Assembly: GCA_024291935.2 (NCBI GenBank)
Contig: JAGTYA010000024.1
Location: 1,488,001 to 1,552,000, forward strand
Length of the DNA: 64,000 nt
Direction: 5' to 3'
Source: Okapia johnstoni
Taxonomy: Eukaryota > Chordata > Mammalia > Artiodactyla > Giraffidae
In this document: positions 22,484 through 34,688 of the stretch, piece by piece
How the letters are laid out: each line of letters starts with the position of its first letter
Numbering within the stretch: position 1 is the stretch's first letter
Made by a program: the position numbers and the translations under genes
The notes under the pieces: model-generated
What the model saw: only the letters and a program-made list of their open reading frames with translations
What the model was told of the DNA's origin: nothing
The model's database searches: none

Positions 22484-22517
22484 AAAATATATATATATAT
22501 GTGTGTGTGTGTGTGTA
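22484..22517 (+). repeat. (AT)n(GT)n microsatellite
   Basis: A run of AT dinucleotides passes directly into GT dinucleotides next to the BovB 3' end at 22526. Confidence 0.9.
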
Positions 22518-22525
22518 CCATACAT

Positions 22526-25087
22526 ACTGAACTCTTTGTGACCACATGGACTGCAGCATACCAGGCTCCCTGTACTTCACTATCTCCCAGAGTTGTTCAA
22601 ACTCATGTCCATTGAGTCAGTGATGCCATCCAACTATCTCATCTTCTGTCACCCCCTTCTCCTCCTGCCCTCAATCTTTCCCAGCATCAGGGTATTTTCT
22701 AATGAGTCAGCTCTTCCCATCAGGTGGCCAAAGTATTGCAGCTTCAGCTTCAGCATCAGTCCTTCCAATGAATATTAAGGATTGATTTCCTTTAGATTGA
22801 CTGGTTTGATCTCCTTGCTGTCCATGGGACTCTTAAGAGTCTTTTCCAGCACCACAGTTCAAAAAGCATCAATTCTTCAGTGCTCAGCCTTCTTTCTGGT
22901 CCAGCTCTCACCTCTGTCCATGACTACTGGAAAAACCATAGCTTTGACTAGACGAACCTTTGTTGGCAAAGTAACGTCTCTGCTTTTTAATACACTGTCT
23001 AGGTTTGTCATAGCTTTTCTTCCAAGGAACAAGAGTCTTTTGATTTCATGGCTGTGATTTTGGAGCCCAAGAAAATAAAATCTTTTGCCGTATCCACTTT
23101 TCCCCCAACTATTTGCCATGAAGTGATAGGACCAGGTGCCATGATCTTCATTTTTGAATGTTGAGTTTTAAGCCAGCTTTTTCACTCTCCTCTTTCACTT
23201 TCATCAAGAGGCTCTTTAGTTCCTCTTTGCTTTCTGTCATTAGAATGGTGTCATCTGCATATCTGAGGTTGTTGATATTTCTCCTGGCAATCTTGATTCC
23301 ACCCTGGGATTCATCCAGTCCAGCATTTTGCATGATATAGTCTGCATATAAATTAAATAATCAGGGTGACAATATACAGCCTTGACATACTCCTTTCCCA
23401 ATTTGAATCAGTCCATTGTTCCATGTCCAGTTCTAACTGTTGCTCCTTGACCTGCATACAGATTTCTCAGGAGGCAAGTAAGATGGTCTGGTATTCCCAT
23501 CTCTTTAAGAATTTTCCACAGTTTGTTATGATCCACACAGTCAAAGGCTTTAGTGTAGTCAATGAAGCAGAAGTAGACGTTCTTCTGGAATTCCCTTGCT
23601 TTTTCTGTGATCCAACAGATATTGGCAATTTGATCTCTGGTTCCTCTGCCTTTTCTAAGTCCAGCTTGTATATCTGGAAGTTCTCAGTTCACGTACTGTT
23701 GAAGCTTAGCTTGGAGGATTTTGAGCAATACCTTGCTAGCGTGTGAGATGAGTGCAATCGTGCAGCAGTTTGAACATCCTTTGGCATTGCCTTTCTTTGG
23801 GATTGGAATGAAAACTGTCCTTTTTCAACCACTGCTGAATTTTCCAAATTTGCTGGCATATTGAGTGCAGCACTTTAACAACATCCTCTTTTAAGATTTT
23901 AAATAGCTCAGCTGAAGTTCTATCACCTCTACTACCTTTGTTCATAGTAATGCTTCCTGAGGCCCACTTGACTTCATACTCCATGATGTCTGGCTCTAGG
24001 TGAGTGATCACACCATCGTGGTTATCCATGTTATTAAGACCTTTTTTGTTTAGTTCTTCTGTGTATTCTTGTCACCTCTTCTTAATCTCTTCTGTTCTGT
24101 TAGGTCCTTGCCATTTCTGTACTTTACTGTGCCAATCTTTGCATGAAATGTTACCTTGGTATCTCTGATTTTCTTATAGAGTTCTCTAGTCTTTCTTAGT
24201 CTATTGTTTTCCTCTATTTATTTGCATTGTTCATTTAAGAACACTTTCTTTTCTCTCCTTGCTATTCTCTGGAAATCTGCATTCAATTGGTTATATCTTT
24301 CCCTTTTTCCTTTGCCTTTTGCTTTTCTTCTCAGCTATTTGTAAGTCCTCCTCAGACAATCACTTGGCCTTCTTACATTTCTTTTTTGGGGGGATAGTTA
24401 TGGTCACCACCTCTTGTACAAGGTTATGAACCTCCATCCATAGTTCTTTAGGCACTCTACCAAATTTAATCCCTTGAATCTATTCATCACCTCCACTGTA
24501 TAATCGTAAGAGATTTGAAGCCCATAATGGTCTGGACTTCCCTGGTGGCTCAGACAGTAAAGAATCTGCCTGCAATGCAGGAGACCTGGGTTCAATCCCT
24601 GGGTCAAGAAGATCCCCTGGAGAAGGCAATGGCAACCCACTCCAGTATTCTTGCCTAGGAAATCCCATGGACAGAGGGGTCTGGCAGGCTATAGTTCATG
24701 GGGTCCCAGACAGTTGAACATGACTGAGCCACTAACACACACACACACACCTGAATGGTCTAGTGGTTTCCCCCACTTTCTTCCATTTAAGCCTGAATTT
24801 TGCAATAAGGAGCTCACGTTCTGAGCCACAGTCAGCTCCAGGTCTTATTTCTATAACTGTATAGAGTTTCTCCATCTTCAGCTGCAAAGAATATCTCATT
24901 TAGTTATCTGGTGATGTCCATGTTTAGAGTCATCTCCTGTGTTGTTGAAAGAGGGTGTTTGCTATGATCAGTATGTTCTTTTGACAAAACCCTGTTAGTC
25001 TTTGCCCAGATTCATTTTGTACTCCAAGGTCAAACTTGCCTGTTACTCCAGATATCTCTTGACTTCCTACTTTTGTATTCCAGTCCC
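22526..25087 (-). mobile_element. Long decayed BovB LINE copy
   Basis: Antisense BovB of about 2.3 kb after removing a Bov-tA at 24534-24750. It runs from the 3' end through the RT region (antisense YADD codons near 23250) into the endonuclease region (CCTGTTACTCCAGATATCTC near 25040). Many frameshifts and stops; the 5' end is missing. Compared with a full BovB of about 3.2 kb, it is a truncated, dead copy. Confidence 0.93.
24534..24750 (+). mobile_element. Bov-tA SINE nested in BovB, with target-site duplication
   Basis: Sense copy starting GGACTTCCCTGGTGGCTCAG, ending in a CA-repeat tail. AATGGTCT flanks it at 24526-24533 and 24754-24761. Confidence 0.92.
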
Positions 25088-25149
25088 CAAGAACCTGGGT
25101 CTCCTGCATTGCATACTAATTCTTTACCGTCTGAGCCACCAGGGAAGCC
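25088..25149 (-). mobile_element. Bov-tA tRNA-head fragment
   Basis: Only the antisense head (GGGTCTCCTGCATTGCATAC to CACCAGGGAAGCC) is present, placed head-to-head with the next element. Confidence 0.7.
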
Positions 25150-25360
25150 TAGTGGTAAAGAATCTGCCTGTCAATGCAGGAGACACAAGAGACTTGGGTT
25201 CTATACCTGGGTCATAAAGATCCCCCAGAGAAGGAAATGGCTACCCACTTTCCAGTATTCTTGCTGGGAAAATCCCATGGGCAGAAGAGCCTGGTGATCT
25301 ACAGTCCATGGGGTTGCAAAGAGTCAAACACAACTGAGTGACTGATCACGCATGCATGGA
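25150..25360 (+). mobile_element. Bov-tA SINE
   Basis: Sense copy starting TAGTGGTAAAGAATCTGCCT and ending GATCACGCATGCATGG. Confidence 0.88.
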
Positions 25361-25967
25361 GGCAGTGGTTGATAATGATCCATAGTCTCCTGTCCCTGGA
25401 CGCCATGTGGTGTGACAGTAAATGTGTAGCTTTTAGAAGGGGAGTAGGAGTGAGGCATGGAGTGCAATCCTCTTCCTCACTCTGTCCCATGGCTGGGAGG
25501 GATGCCACCTACAGAGCCAGGAGCCTGCATAAAGAATAATGAATGGGCAGCCTCCTGCAGTGCCACAGAACCAGCGTGAGGGGGCAGCCGAGAGCCAGGT
25601 CAAGTAGGGAGGACACCAGGGAGGTGCCCCACATCTGCTGCTCTCTCACCCACGTTCCCTGTCCCTGACGCTCCCAAGACAACCAAGACCAGCGAAGACA
25701 GTCATTTCAGCTGAGTTTTCAGAAGATGGTGCCATTTCTCAAGAGGGAATTGCTTTTCAAGCAAACCCATGTGTTTCACCAGCTCCTTCCAGTGGAATAT
25801 TCAAAAATACCCAAGATAGGTCAGTGTTCACATGTTTGATACATTTTGTCATTCGAAACATTTCCAGTTTCTCTCTAGCCAACCTATGGCTAATTTCAGG
25901 GACCAATCTAATAAACCTCACATCCTATTTTTGTGGGGTATCAGTTTAAGATTTTTCACCTGATATT
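25361..25967. other. Intergenic sequence
   Basis: Nothing recognised. Confidence 0.4.
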
Positions 25968-26183
25968 AATGGGCTTCCCAGGTGGCACAGCAGTAAAAGA
26001 ATCCGCCTGCCAGTGCACAAGACACAAGAGATGCAGGTTCGATCCCTGGGTCAGGAAGAACCCCTGGAGAAGGAAATGACAACCCACTGCAGTATTCTTG
26101 CCTGGAAATTTCCATGGACAGAGGAGTCTGGTGGGCTACAGTCCATGGGGTCACAAAGAGTTTGACACAGCTGAGTACACATG
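25968..26183 (+). mobile_element. Bov-tA SINE with target-site duplication
   Basis: Sense copy (GGGCTTCCCAGGTGGCACAG). CACCTGATATT flanks it at 25957-25967 and 26184-26194. Confidence 0.93.
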
Positions 26184-26194
26184 CACCTGATATT

Positions 26195-26744
26195 CATCAT
26201 GCTAATATCTTTAAAAGGCTAGAAAATTTTAATAGTAAAACTGGTGACAAAGATGTTCCCCAAACTACTGAGAAGGCTGACTTGTTACAGGCTGGGGACT
26301 GAATGGTCCAGACAGCCCCACACACATGTCTGGCATTTGGCAGGGGTGACGAAGGCAACTAGGCCACGCAAATCTCATTATCAAGCTGGCCAGACTCCTT
26401 CGCTTGGCAGCTGTGCTCCAAAAGGAGTAAGAGAAGCCAAGCCCCAATGCACAAACGCGTTTTAAGCCTCTGCTTGTGTCCTGTTTCCTATTGTCCCCTT
26501 GACCGACGCAAGTCACATGGCTAAGCCCTGATTCAGCAGCTAGAGAAAATAGACCCCTTTTGACAGGAGGAGCTGCAAGATGATGCAACCTTCAAAAAAT
26601 ACCTACTACATCTTCTTTCTTCTCTCCTGTCCTACCAAGGACATCCTGATACAGGCATGGATGGGTGACAGCCACTTGCTAACTAACAGTGGCCCCTGCC
26701 ACCCCCTATCCCTGGGGTCAAGTTCAAGGCAATTAAATCTGCAT
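26195..26744. other. Intergenic sequence
   Basis: Minus-strand and plus-strand ORFs of about 70-107 codons show no family resemblance. No repeat named. Confidence 0.35.
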
Positions 26745-27152
26745 GTCCCAAGGTGTGTCAGTGCAAAAGGTGTTTGTGTTCTCCCCGCAACTCCACTGCA
26801 AACTCTAATGTGACTATACTTAGAAATACTTGTAAGGAGGTAATCAAGATTAAATGAGGTCAAACGCATAGGACCCTAATCCAGCAGGACTCATGTCCTT
26901 ATAAAAAGAGAAAGAGACACTGGAGCTCTTATATGCTCTCGCTGTCTCTCTCTCTGCATGTATGCACAGAAAGGAGGCCATGTGAGGGCACAGTGAGAAG
27001 GCAGCCGTCTGCAAGGCAGGAAAAGAGACCTCCCCAGAGCCAACCTTGCCAACACCTTGATCTTGGATTCCAGACGGTAGGAAACAAATGTCAGCTGTCT
27101 AAGCCACTCTGTCTGTGGTATTTTGTTTGGCAGCCCAAGCTGACTAATATAT
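26745..27152 (+). mobile_element. MLT1 (MaLR) LTR
   Basis: CTCATGTCCTTATAAAAAGA, then GGCCATGTGAGGGCACAGTG, CACCTTGATCTTGGATTCC and the end TTTGGCAGCCCAAGCTGACT are MLT1 landmarks. The left edge is uncertain. Confidence 0.7.
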
Positions 27153-27283
27153 GAGTGTTCCTTGGTCAAATAAGCTTGGGAAATGTGTGTTCAATACTGG
27201 TTGCCCCCACCTTGAAAACTCAAAGGGCTCTGTAGCCTATCAAAGGCTCTGAGACGTTCCTCAGCAAAGAAACCTCTAGTTTG

Positions 27284-27492
27284 ACACATGCTCGGTTGCT
27301 TCAGTCGTGTCCGACCCTTTGCCACCCTATGGACTGTAGCCCGCCAGGCTCCTCTGTCCATGGGATTCTCCAGGCAAGAATGCTGGAGTGGGTTGCCACA
27401 CCCTCCTCCAGGAGATCTGCCTGACTCAGGGATCGAACTCATGTCTCCTGTATTGCAGGTAGACTCTTTACTGCTGAGCCACTGGGGAAGCC
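27284..27492 (-). mobile_element. Bov-tA SINE
   Basis: Antisense copy, ACATGCTCGGTTGCTTCAGT to GAGCCACTGGGGAAGCCC. Confidence 0.9.
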
Positions 27493-27554
27493 CAGTGTTT
27501 CTGAAATTCATTTACACATGTGATCCTTTCCCAACACCTGTGATCACCACAGGA

Positions 27555-28183
27555 AGCTGTATTCATCTCTAAGGTTGTCATAACAAACTACTGCAAACTT
27601 TTGTTTTTTTAATTTTTATTGGAGTATAGTTAATTTACAATATTCTGCTAGCTTCTGCTATATATCATAGTGAATCAGTTACATATATACATACATCCAC
27701 TCTTTCTTAGATTCTTTTCCCATACAGGCCATTACAGAGCATTGATTGGAGTCCTGTGAGCTATACAGCAGCTTCTTATTAGTTATCTATTTTATATGTG
27801 CAAACTTATAAAGATGGCCTTATTCTCTCACAGTTCTGGAAACCTGAAGTTAGAAATTGTCAGCAGGATTGGTTCTTTCTGGAGGCCCTGAAGGATAATG
27901 TGTCCCATGCCCCTCTCCTGGCCTCTGTTCACCACTGGTGACCCTTAGTGTTCCTTGGCCCTCATTTCCCTCCGTTTTCACGTGGACTCCCCCTCTGTGC
28001 CTCATTCCCAGCATCTTCCCCCTTGCTCTTACAAGGACCCAGTCATTGGAGTGAGGGCCCACCCTAAATCCAGTATGATCTTATCTGGAGATGAGCTTAA
28101 TAATGTCTGCAAATTCCAAATAAGTCCCCATTCTGAGGTTGCAGGTGGACATGTCTTTTGGGTGCCACAACTCAACCCACTAC
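27555..28183 (-). mobile_element. MLT1 (MaLR) LTR split by an L1
   Basis: Antisense LTR: CTCTAAGGTTGTCATAACAA at the left, CTCACAGTTCTGGAAACCTG after the insertion, and CTCAACCCACTACAG at the right. The L1 at 27601-27798 interrupts it. Confidence 0.7.
27601..27798 (-). mobile_element. Cetartiodactyl L1 3' end, 5'-truncated, with target-site duplication
   Basis: TTTTTATTGGAGTATAGTTA and GTGAATCAGTTACATATATA are the antisense 3' end of the artiodactyl L1. TGCAAACTT duplicates at 27592-27600 and 27799-27807. Confidence 0.88.
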
Positions 28184-28868
28184 AGAAGCCAAGGGACACC
28201 CAAAGTGGCTGGCTGAGTGTGGACACAAAGTGGGGGGCGGGGTGAGTGGGACCTGTCTAGGTGTCTGCAAGCTGGCAGTCCCTCCCCTCCAGGGGACACA
28301 CTGGGGACATCAGCTTCTCACCTTGACAACGCTGTCCACCCCCTAAACCCCAGTTTCCTAAGCTCCTTGCTGATCGTCCCCCATGAACACATTCCTGTTT
28401 GGGGCAGGTTGAGACTTTCTGTTCTATTCACTCAAAACCTGATTGGGCCTCCTGCCCTGCTATTCCTGCTTTGCTCTGAAAGACAGAGCCTGTCTTTCTG
28501 GGGAATGTTTGCAAAATGCTTGTTCATGCTGCAGTGTGGCAGGCAGGCTCTTACAGAGCTGGGCTCCTAGAGGCTTCTTCTCCAAACCTTCCCAAAGCTC
28601 TGCTTCCTCCATGCCTCTCCCCTGGCCTCCAGGAGAAAGTGAGATCTTCTGCCTCAGAGACAGGCTTCCTTCCAGCATCAGTCGGGGTGCTCCCACTGCC
28701 TCCCCACAGGCCCCCTCTTGCTGCTTTGGTGCCTTCCACCTGGATTCTATCCCTTACCACCCTTCCTTCCACTTGTGCACAGCCCTGGACCGACCAGTGG
28801 ATTTGGGGGGTCTGCTGGTCCCTGGGATGCAAATAACCAGACACAGCTCAGATCTTAGAGGTGGTAGT
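28184..28868. other. Intergenic sequence
   Basis: A 222-codon plus-strand ORF (28443-29111) runs into a Bov-A fragment and has no family resemblance, so I treat it as chance. Confidence 0.35.
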
Positions 28869-28990
28869 TGTTGTTCATTTGCTAAGTCGTGTCCAACTCT
28901 TTGCAACCCAGTGGACGTTATAGCCTGCCAGCCTCCTCTGTCCATGGAATTCTCCAGGCAAGAATACTGGAGTGGGTTGCCATTTCCTTT
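28869..28990 (-). mobile_element. Bov-A fragment
   Basis: Antisense Bov-A body (TTGTTCATTTGCTAAGTCGT to GGGTTGCCATTTCCTT) without tRNA head. Confidence 0.85.
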
Positions 28991-29616
28991 GTCTGAGGAG
29001 TGGCCCGTATCTTTCACCACTTCTCCAAATTGTTCCTTCCAGACTAAGGAGGCTAAAACCATTAGTTTAGAGCTAAGGCTCAGTAACTCTTCCTTAGAGC
29101 AATACCTCTAGGGAAACCCAACTGAGGTGGAAGAACCCCTCTCCCCACTCTTTCTGAGTTGAGGGGCCCCTGGTGGGAAGAGAAAAGGGGCAGCAGTGAG
29201 TCCCAGTCATGGGAAACACAGATTGTCCAGACAGGTCACTATCCACAAGCTGCCTTAGGGGTGGAGCAAAGCTGGGTCCATGCTGGGAGCAGGAGGTGGC
29301 TCAGGGCTCTGCCCCCATCCCGTACCCCACCTTACCACCCTCCAGCCCCCATAGAAGACTAGCAGATCTCTGGAGCCAGAAGAGAGCTGAGAAGGCTGAG
29401 GTCACCAAACCCTGTGACCTCACCACTGTGGTTTGACCTCTAGCCATCCTGTTAAGTCTTCCCAGCATCCCAAACCCAGGGAACCTGTACACTTTGGGGA
29501 ATGTGCATTCGACCTACTAGGCCACCTTGTGACAGCAGATTGGTGACTTGTCTCTCAAATTAGATGATAAATTCTTTGCCATTAGATACCTATCTTTAAC
29601 CTCTTTGTGATTCTTT
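28991..29616. other. Intergenic sequence
   Basis: Nothing recognised. Confidence 0.4.
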
Positions 29617-29972
29617 TAAAAAAATAAATAAATGTATGTATTTTTGGCTGTGCTTGGGCTTCCTTGCTGTGCGGGCTTTTCTCTAGTTGTGACAAGCAGG
29701 GACTACTCTCTAGCTGCTGTGCACAGGCTTCTCATTGCAGTGGCTTCTCTTGTTGTAGCCACTGAGCTCTAGGGCATGCAGGCTTCAGTATTTGTGACAC
29801 ATGGGCTCAGTAGTTGTGGCTCCCGGGCTCTAGAGCACAGGCTCAGTAGTTGAAGCACCTGGGCTTAGCTGCTCCATGGCATGTGAGAGCCTCCTGGATC
29901 AGGGATTGAACCCGTGTGTCTCCTGCATTGGCAGGCGGATTCTTTACCACTGAGCACCAGGGAATCGCTCTC
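29617..29972 (-). mobile_element. CHR-type SINE, long form
   Basis: Near full-length antisense copy: A/T tail (AAAAAAATAAATAAATG), repeated GGCTCAGTAGTTG units, and the head CACTGAGCACCAGGGAATCG. Confidence 0.88.
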
Positions 29973-30004
29973 TGTGATTCTATTTGAGGGCCTAATCCTA
30001 TGCT

Positions 30005-30362
30005 CAGGAGTACCGTGTCTGTCAGTTCGACTGCCAGAACAAAGTACCACAGATGAGGGGGTGTTTAAGCAACAGAACTGCAGGCAGAAGTCAGAAATCA
30101 AGATGTTGGCAGTGTCTACTCCTTCCGAGAGCCATGAAGGAAGGCGCTGTACCCAGCTGCTCTCCTTGGTTTACGGGTGGCCGTCTTCATGTTCACATGG
30201 CTTTCTCTGTTTGTGTGTCTGCATCCACATTTCCTCTTCTTAAAAGGACACTAGTCATACTGAGCTAGGGCTCACCCGGATGATTCTCTTCTAACTTAAG
30301 TACCTCCTTAAAGGCCTGTCTCCTAATATAGTCACATTCTGAAGTACGGACACCCAGGAGTA
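30005..30362 (-). mobile_element. MLT1 (MaLR) LTR
   Basis: Antisense landmarks: CTGCCAGAACAAAGTACCAC, TGTTCACATGGCTTTCTCTG, and CTAATATAGTCACATTCTGA. Confidence 0.6.
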
Positions 30363-31059
30363 ATACAAGAAGAATGGATGGAGGGACGCATGGGCAGACT
30401 TCTGACCTCTCAAGGCTGGTCTGCACAAGTGTCCCTTCTGCGCACCGCTCAGGCAACCCCACAGCCACCAACCGGACCTCTGAGGGACTTGAGTTCTCTC
30501 ACAGCCGCTGGCCAGCCAAACCTGAGAATGAGGAGAGATGGGGGTGGACCCTGGAGATGGAGACTAGCGAAGGCATCCTAGGAGTTGCAGCAGTCCAAGG
30601 GGTGTGTGTGTGTGTGTGTGTGGTGTATGTGTGTGTGTGTGTGTGTGGTGGGGGGGGGAGGGCTGAAGTACCCCCTTTGTTTTGCAGAGGGAGGTGTGGG
30701 AGGTGGCCCCTCAGTTCGAGTGCCTTCCCACTCAGAGTGGGTGCTTGGGTAGCCCCAGGAATCCTATCTATATTCAGGGCCCAGGCTTCTGGAAGGTTAG
30801 GGAGAAGGAATTTATCTTAACTTGCAAATTTGTTCTAATGCTTCAAGTAGTTTTTACCCATTGTTGAAAGGGCAAATGAATTGTATAAATTTTAAAATGT
30901 GCAAGAGCTTGAAAGAAAAAACTTGCCCACAATCCACCACAACGAAAAAGTCTGATACGGCTATTCATTTGTTATTTGACCAAACTCATGTGCTTTTAAC
31001 TTTTAGAATCTTTTCTTAATGCAAGTAAGAACTATTACTAGAGAAACATCAGAAAACAA
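30363..31059. other. Intergenic sequence with a TG microsatellite
   Basis: Imperfect (TG)n lies at about 30601-30650 followed by a G-run. No gene recognised. Confidence 0.5.
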
Positions 31060-31740
31060 AGTTTGCTTCCCCCCGAAAATTACGTCACTTATCATCCCAC
31101 TACCCAAAGATATCTTGTTTTGTTTTGTTTTTTAATCTTGTATTTCTTTGACCACTAATACTTCTGAATTTTGTCTCATAGCTATTAGTTATTTAGATTT
31201 CTTTGGTGAATGGTCTGTTCTCATTCTTTGCATATTGTGTTATTTGGAATATAATGGTGTCTTTTCAATCTAGGATCTTGATACATTATAGATATTAACC
31301 CTGTAGGGTATTTGTAGCAAATATTTTTTGCTTGTGGCTTGTTCTTAAAATTTTTCAGATTACTTTTTGACCTCTTTTTATTTTTTAAGGAATATTTATT
31401 TATTTATTTGGCTGTGCCAGGTCTTAGTTGAGGCATGTGGGATCTAGTTCCCTAACCAAGGGTCAAACCCGGGCACCCTGCATTGGCAGCACAGAGTCTT
31501 AGACCACTGGATCACCAGGGAAGTCCTTGACCTATTCTTAGACTGATTTTCCCCCCCTTGGAATTTCTTTACTGGCTTCTATATTTAGAAAGTACTTCTT
31601 CCCCCAAATCAAGTATTTGCAGTTTCCTTATGACCCCTCTCTCTCTCTCTCTCTCTGTAGTTTTCATCTCCAAGTGAGAGTAGGAAACTAACCCACTGTT
31701 TTTCCAATACTTAACCGATTGTCCCAGCACCATTTTGTAG
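31060..31740. mobile_element. L1-like LINE segment interrupted by a SINE
   Basis: CTATTAGTTATTTAGATTTC, GATATTAACCCTGTAGGGTA and AGTACTTCTTCCCCCAAATC resemble old L1 sequence on both sides of the SINE at 31385. A short TC repeat lies at 31637-31657. Orientation not assigned. Confidence 0.5.
31385..31525 (-). mobile_element. CHR-type SINE
   Basis: Antisense copy, ATTTATTTATTTATTTGGCT to GGATCACCAGGGAAGTCC. TTGACCT occurs on both sides and may be the target-site duplication. Confidence 0.85.
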
Positions 31741-32812
31741 CTCACCGCTCCACTGTCCCTGTTCTGCGTCCCCAGGGCAGTCTGCTTTGTGCCAACCTAC
31801 AGGAGAAAACCCTACCCTCCCGCTCCTTGGGGCCTGCATGTCTCTGGCCGCCAGCACTCACACAAAAGCGCTGGCAAACAAGGCCTGATATCTGATGTTG
31901 TGGAGCTGAGGGGTTTACCTTGGAGACCTCAACACAAACAATTTAAAAATTCCCTCTAGATGTTTCTGTTCTCCCCAAGCCTCACCTGCTCTACCCCGAG
32001 AGAGGCCTGACCTTTCTCCCCTTCTTGGTGCAGCCAAGGAACTTCAAAGCCCTCACCCCTTCTCTCTCGCAGAACAGCCTGGCTGTAGGGCTCCCAGCCC
32101 AAACCCAGCTCTTTCCAAACGAAGCATCTCCTCTCCAGATAACCATGTTCACCTCCTTAGAAAGCAGGGTGACGTCCTTTGTCATTTGAGAATGAATGCC
32201 TTTGGGGTCTCAGTCCCCATCCCATGGGGCTTATTAACCTGCTTCTCCCAAACAAATCAGTGTAGCTTCTAAGTGGAATTCCCACACCACCTGCTAATGG
32301 TTGGAGCTCCGACTCCTTAAGTGTCTTGAACACGCAGGAAGTGGGAGTCCTTGCAAGAGGCAAAAACTGCAGTCTCCTCTTAGGACACTGGTGTTCAGGG
32401 TGGCTGCCCTGGGAGCGAGAGCCACGACGGAGCACCCACCAAAGACTCAGGCCCCAAGGTGGTCTCACACGCAGGTGAGGGCCACAGGCACCCTCCTTGT
32501 CATGGACAGGGCCCCGGGGGATTCTTGCAGACAAGAGCTGCAGGCCCACACTTGCAGGAACCACGGTGGAAGGCTGGGGAGTGGCCCGATCCCGGTGGCC
32601 ACCTCAAGGTGGCAGCACCGAGCAGTGCCCATGGCAAAGGCACCCATCACAGCAGGAGTAGAAAACCTGTAGAAACATCAGGTACTGGGGCAAGGGGGAT
32701 GGGGGGGCGCGTTGCCCCAGAAATGATCACACAGGTTTGTGGAAACAAAGTTCTGACCTGCTCCAAAGGGGTGCTGGCTGCTAAATGTCAGTTCAGTTGG
32801 CCTGATCGTGCA
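31741..32812. other. Intergenic sequence
   Basis: Opposed ORFs of 123-138 codons occur on both strands near 32160-32875, none with family resemblance. No repeat named. Confidence 0.35.
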
Positions 32813-32965
32813 GGGGTGAAGAGTGTGGGCTCAAACCAGACAGCCTGGCTCATACCCAGGTCTTCCTCTATCTGAGCTGCAGTCTGTACAAGGTGGTAAC
32901 AGTACTTAACCATGAGACGTCATTGGAGGACAATACATGGTATCTGAGCATGTATTGAGAGAGAT
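32813..32965 (-). repeat. MIR SINE
   Basis: Antisense MIR: GGGCTCAAACCAGACAGCCT, then CTGAGCTGCAGTCTGTACAA. Confidence 0.6.
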
Positions 32966-32991
32966 AACAACTGGACATCACCATGACTGTG

Positions 32992-33190
32992 AGAGGCTAT
33001 CTTAGTTTCCCACAGCTGCTGAGGCGAATAACCACGGACTGGGTGTCTGACAACAACACAGAATCATTCTGTCACGGTTCTGGAGACCCGAGTCCAAAGT
33101 CAAGCTGTCAACAGGGCCACACTCCCCTCTCAAGGCTCCGGGAAGGCCCTCCTTGCCTCCTCCAGCTTCTGGGGGTCTCCAAGCCTTCCC
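32992..33190 (-). mobile_element. MLT1-like (MaLR) LTR fragment
   Basis: Antisense start TATCTTAGTTTCCCACAGCT and CACGGTTCTGGAGACCCGAG; diverged and truncated. Confidence 0.5.
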
Positions 33191-33204
33191 TGACTTCCTT
33201 ATTC

Positions 33205-33364
33205 GGTTGTGTCATCTCTTAGTTACAGCATGTGGAATCTTTAGCTGTGCCAGGTGAACTCTTAGTTGTGGCATGTGCAATCTAGTTCTCCGACCAGGGA
33301 TCGAACCCAGGCCCCCTGCATTGGGATCACTGAGTCTTATCCACTGGACCACCTGGGGAGTTCC
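33205..33364 (-). mobile_element. CHR-type SINE
   Basis: Antisense copy ending GGACCACCTGGGGAGTTCC. Confidence 0.82.
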
Positions 33365-34289
33365 TACACCTATATGATATTTGAGTGTGCTGGTGTAACA
33401 GGCTTCCCACTCACTCAGTCTACCATATTGCTTAGGGTATTTTTATTTTTATTGCTATTTACCTGTTTTTGCTTATATGTATTTTCTGATTTTGTCACAA
33501 TAATCAGAGTCTCTTCTGAACATTTTGCTTCATTACCTGCCAGGCTTTTCCCCAATAAACAGACTTTCTTTAGATGTCTGTAATCTCCATAGAGTGGATC
33601 TTGTCTGTGTTTCTTGACCAGCATCCATTTTGCCTTCTTTTGGTAACGGCACCCAATTGCCTTTGGGGACCAACCTGATTTCCACTTACAGGCTTTGTGT
33701 TTTAGTGGGGCTGACCCCGAGCCCCATTCCAGGCCTGACCAACCAGGGTTTGGTCCCCGAGCTGTATTGACTCCTTCAACAAAGGCCCATGAGACTCAGG
33801 GCCTGATCTTTGCCATTAATTACCAAGGACCAGGGTGTCTGCACTAGCCTGAAGGTGCTAGCAGCCTGCACCTGGAGGGATCTCCCCAGAAATCTAGCCA
33901 TCAGTGAGAAAGGGGAAACCGAGAGAAGGAGAGACAGGAGACTGAACTTGAAAGCATCACTAAACTCTGTCTGTGCAGAAACTTTCCCTTAGACTTTAGG
34001 CTTTTGTGAGCAACTAGCAGTCTTCTCAATAATTCCTTCACAAAGTATAAGGTTGTCCCACCCCAGCAAACTTGGGATCTGCCCTGTGACCTCTCAGATG
34101 GCCTCAGAGCATTCATGGGGAGAAGAAATACTTTTGAGCCTGGTGCTGGGAGAAGTGACAGCAACTGTTACCTACTGATGTGGCTGGATTACAGTAGGCC
34201 TCTCTCTGCATTAGCGAGTATCCTTACCATGCTGGTCATTCATTATTTTAATATCCCTTCTGCGTGTAAAATAGTGCTGGGGAACTTGA
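33365..34289. other. Intergenic sequence
   Basis: A/T-rich at 33410-33600. No gene or nameable repeat. Confidence 0.35.
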
Positions 34290-34455
34290 CTTCTGAAGCT
34301 AGACAGAGTTCAAATCAGATTCAGTGCTTATTGATATGTGCCTTTGAATAAGTCACTTATTCCCTCTGAGGCTTAGTTTCCCCCTGTATAGAATGGGTAT
34401 AATAATGGATGGCACCTACCTAGAGATGACAGGGTAGTTGGAAGGATTCGGTGTT
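34290..34455 (-). repeat. MIR SINE
   Basis: Antisense MIR: AAGTCACTTATTCCCTCTGA then GTATAGAATGGGTATAATAA. Confidence 0.72.
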
Positions 34456-34473
34456 TAGCTCCTTCTGCCCATG

Positions 34474-34688
34474 ATGAAAGTGAAAGTGAAGTCGCTCAGT
34501 CATGTCCAAGTCTTTGCGACCCCATGGACTGTAGCCTACCATGCTCCTCCGTCCATGGAATTTTCGAGGCAAGAGTACTGGAGTGGGTTGCCATTTCCTT
34601 CTCCAGAGGATCTTCCCAACCTAGGGATCAAACCTGGGTCTCCCGCATTGTAGTCAGATGCTTTACCATCTGAGCCACCAGTGAAGTC
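34474..34688 (-). mobile_element. Bov-tA SINE
   Basis: Antisense copy with a GAAAGTGAAAGTGAAGTCGC tail, as in Bov-tA2, and head GCCACCAGTGAAGTCAC. Confidence 0.9.

Noticed and set aside
28443..29111. 222-codon plus-strand ORF
   Set aside because: Its second half is translated Bov-A SINE; the remainder has no resemblance to any family.
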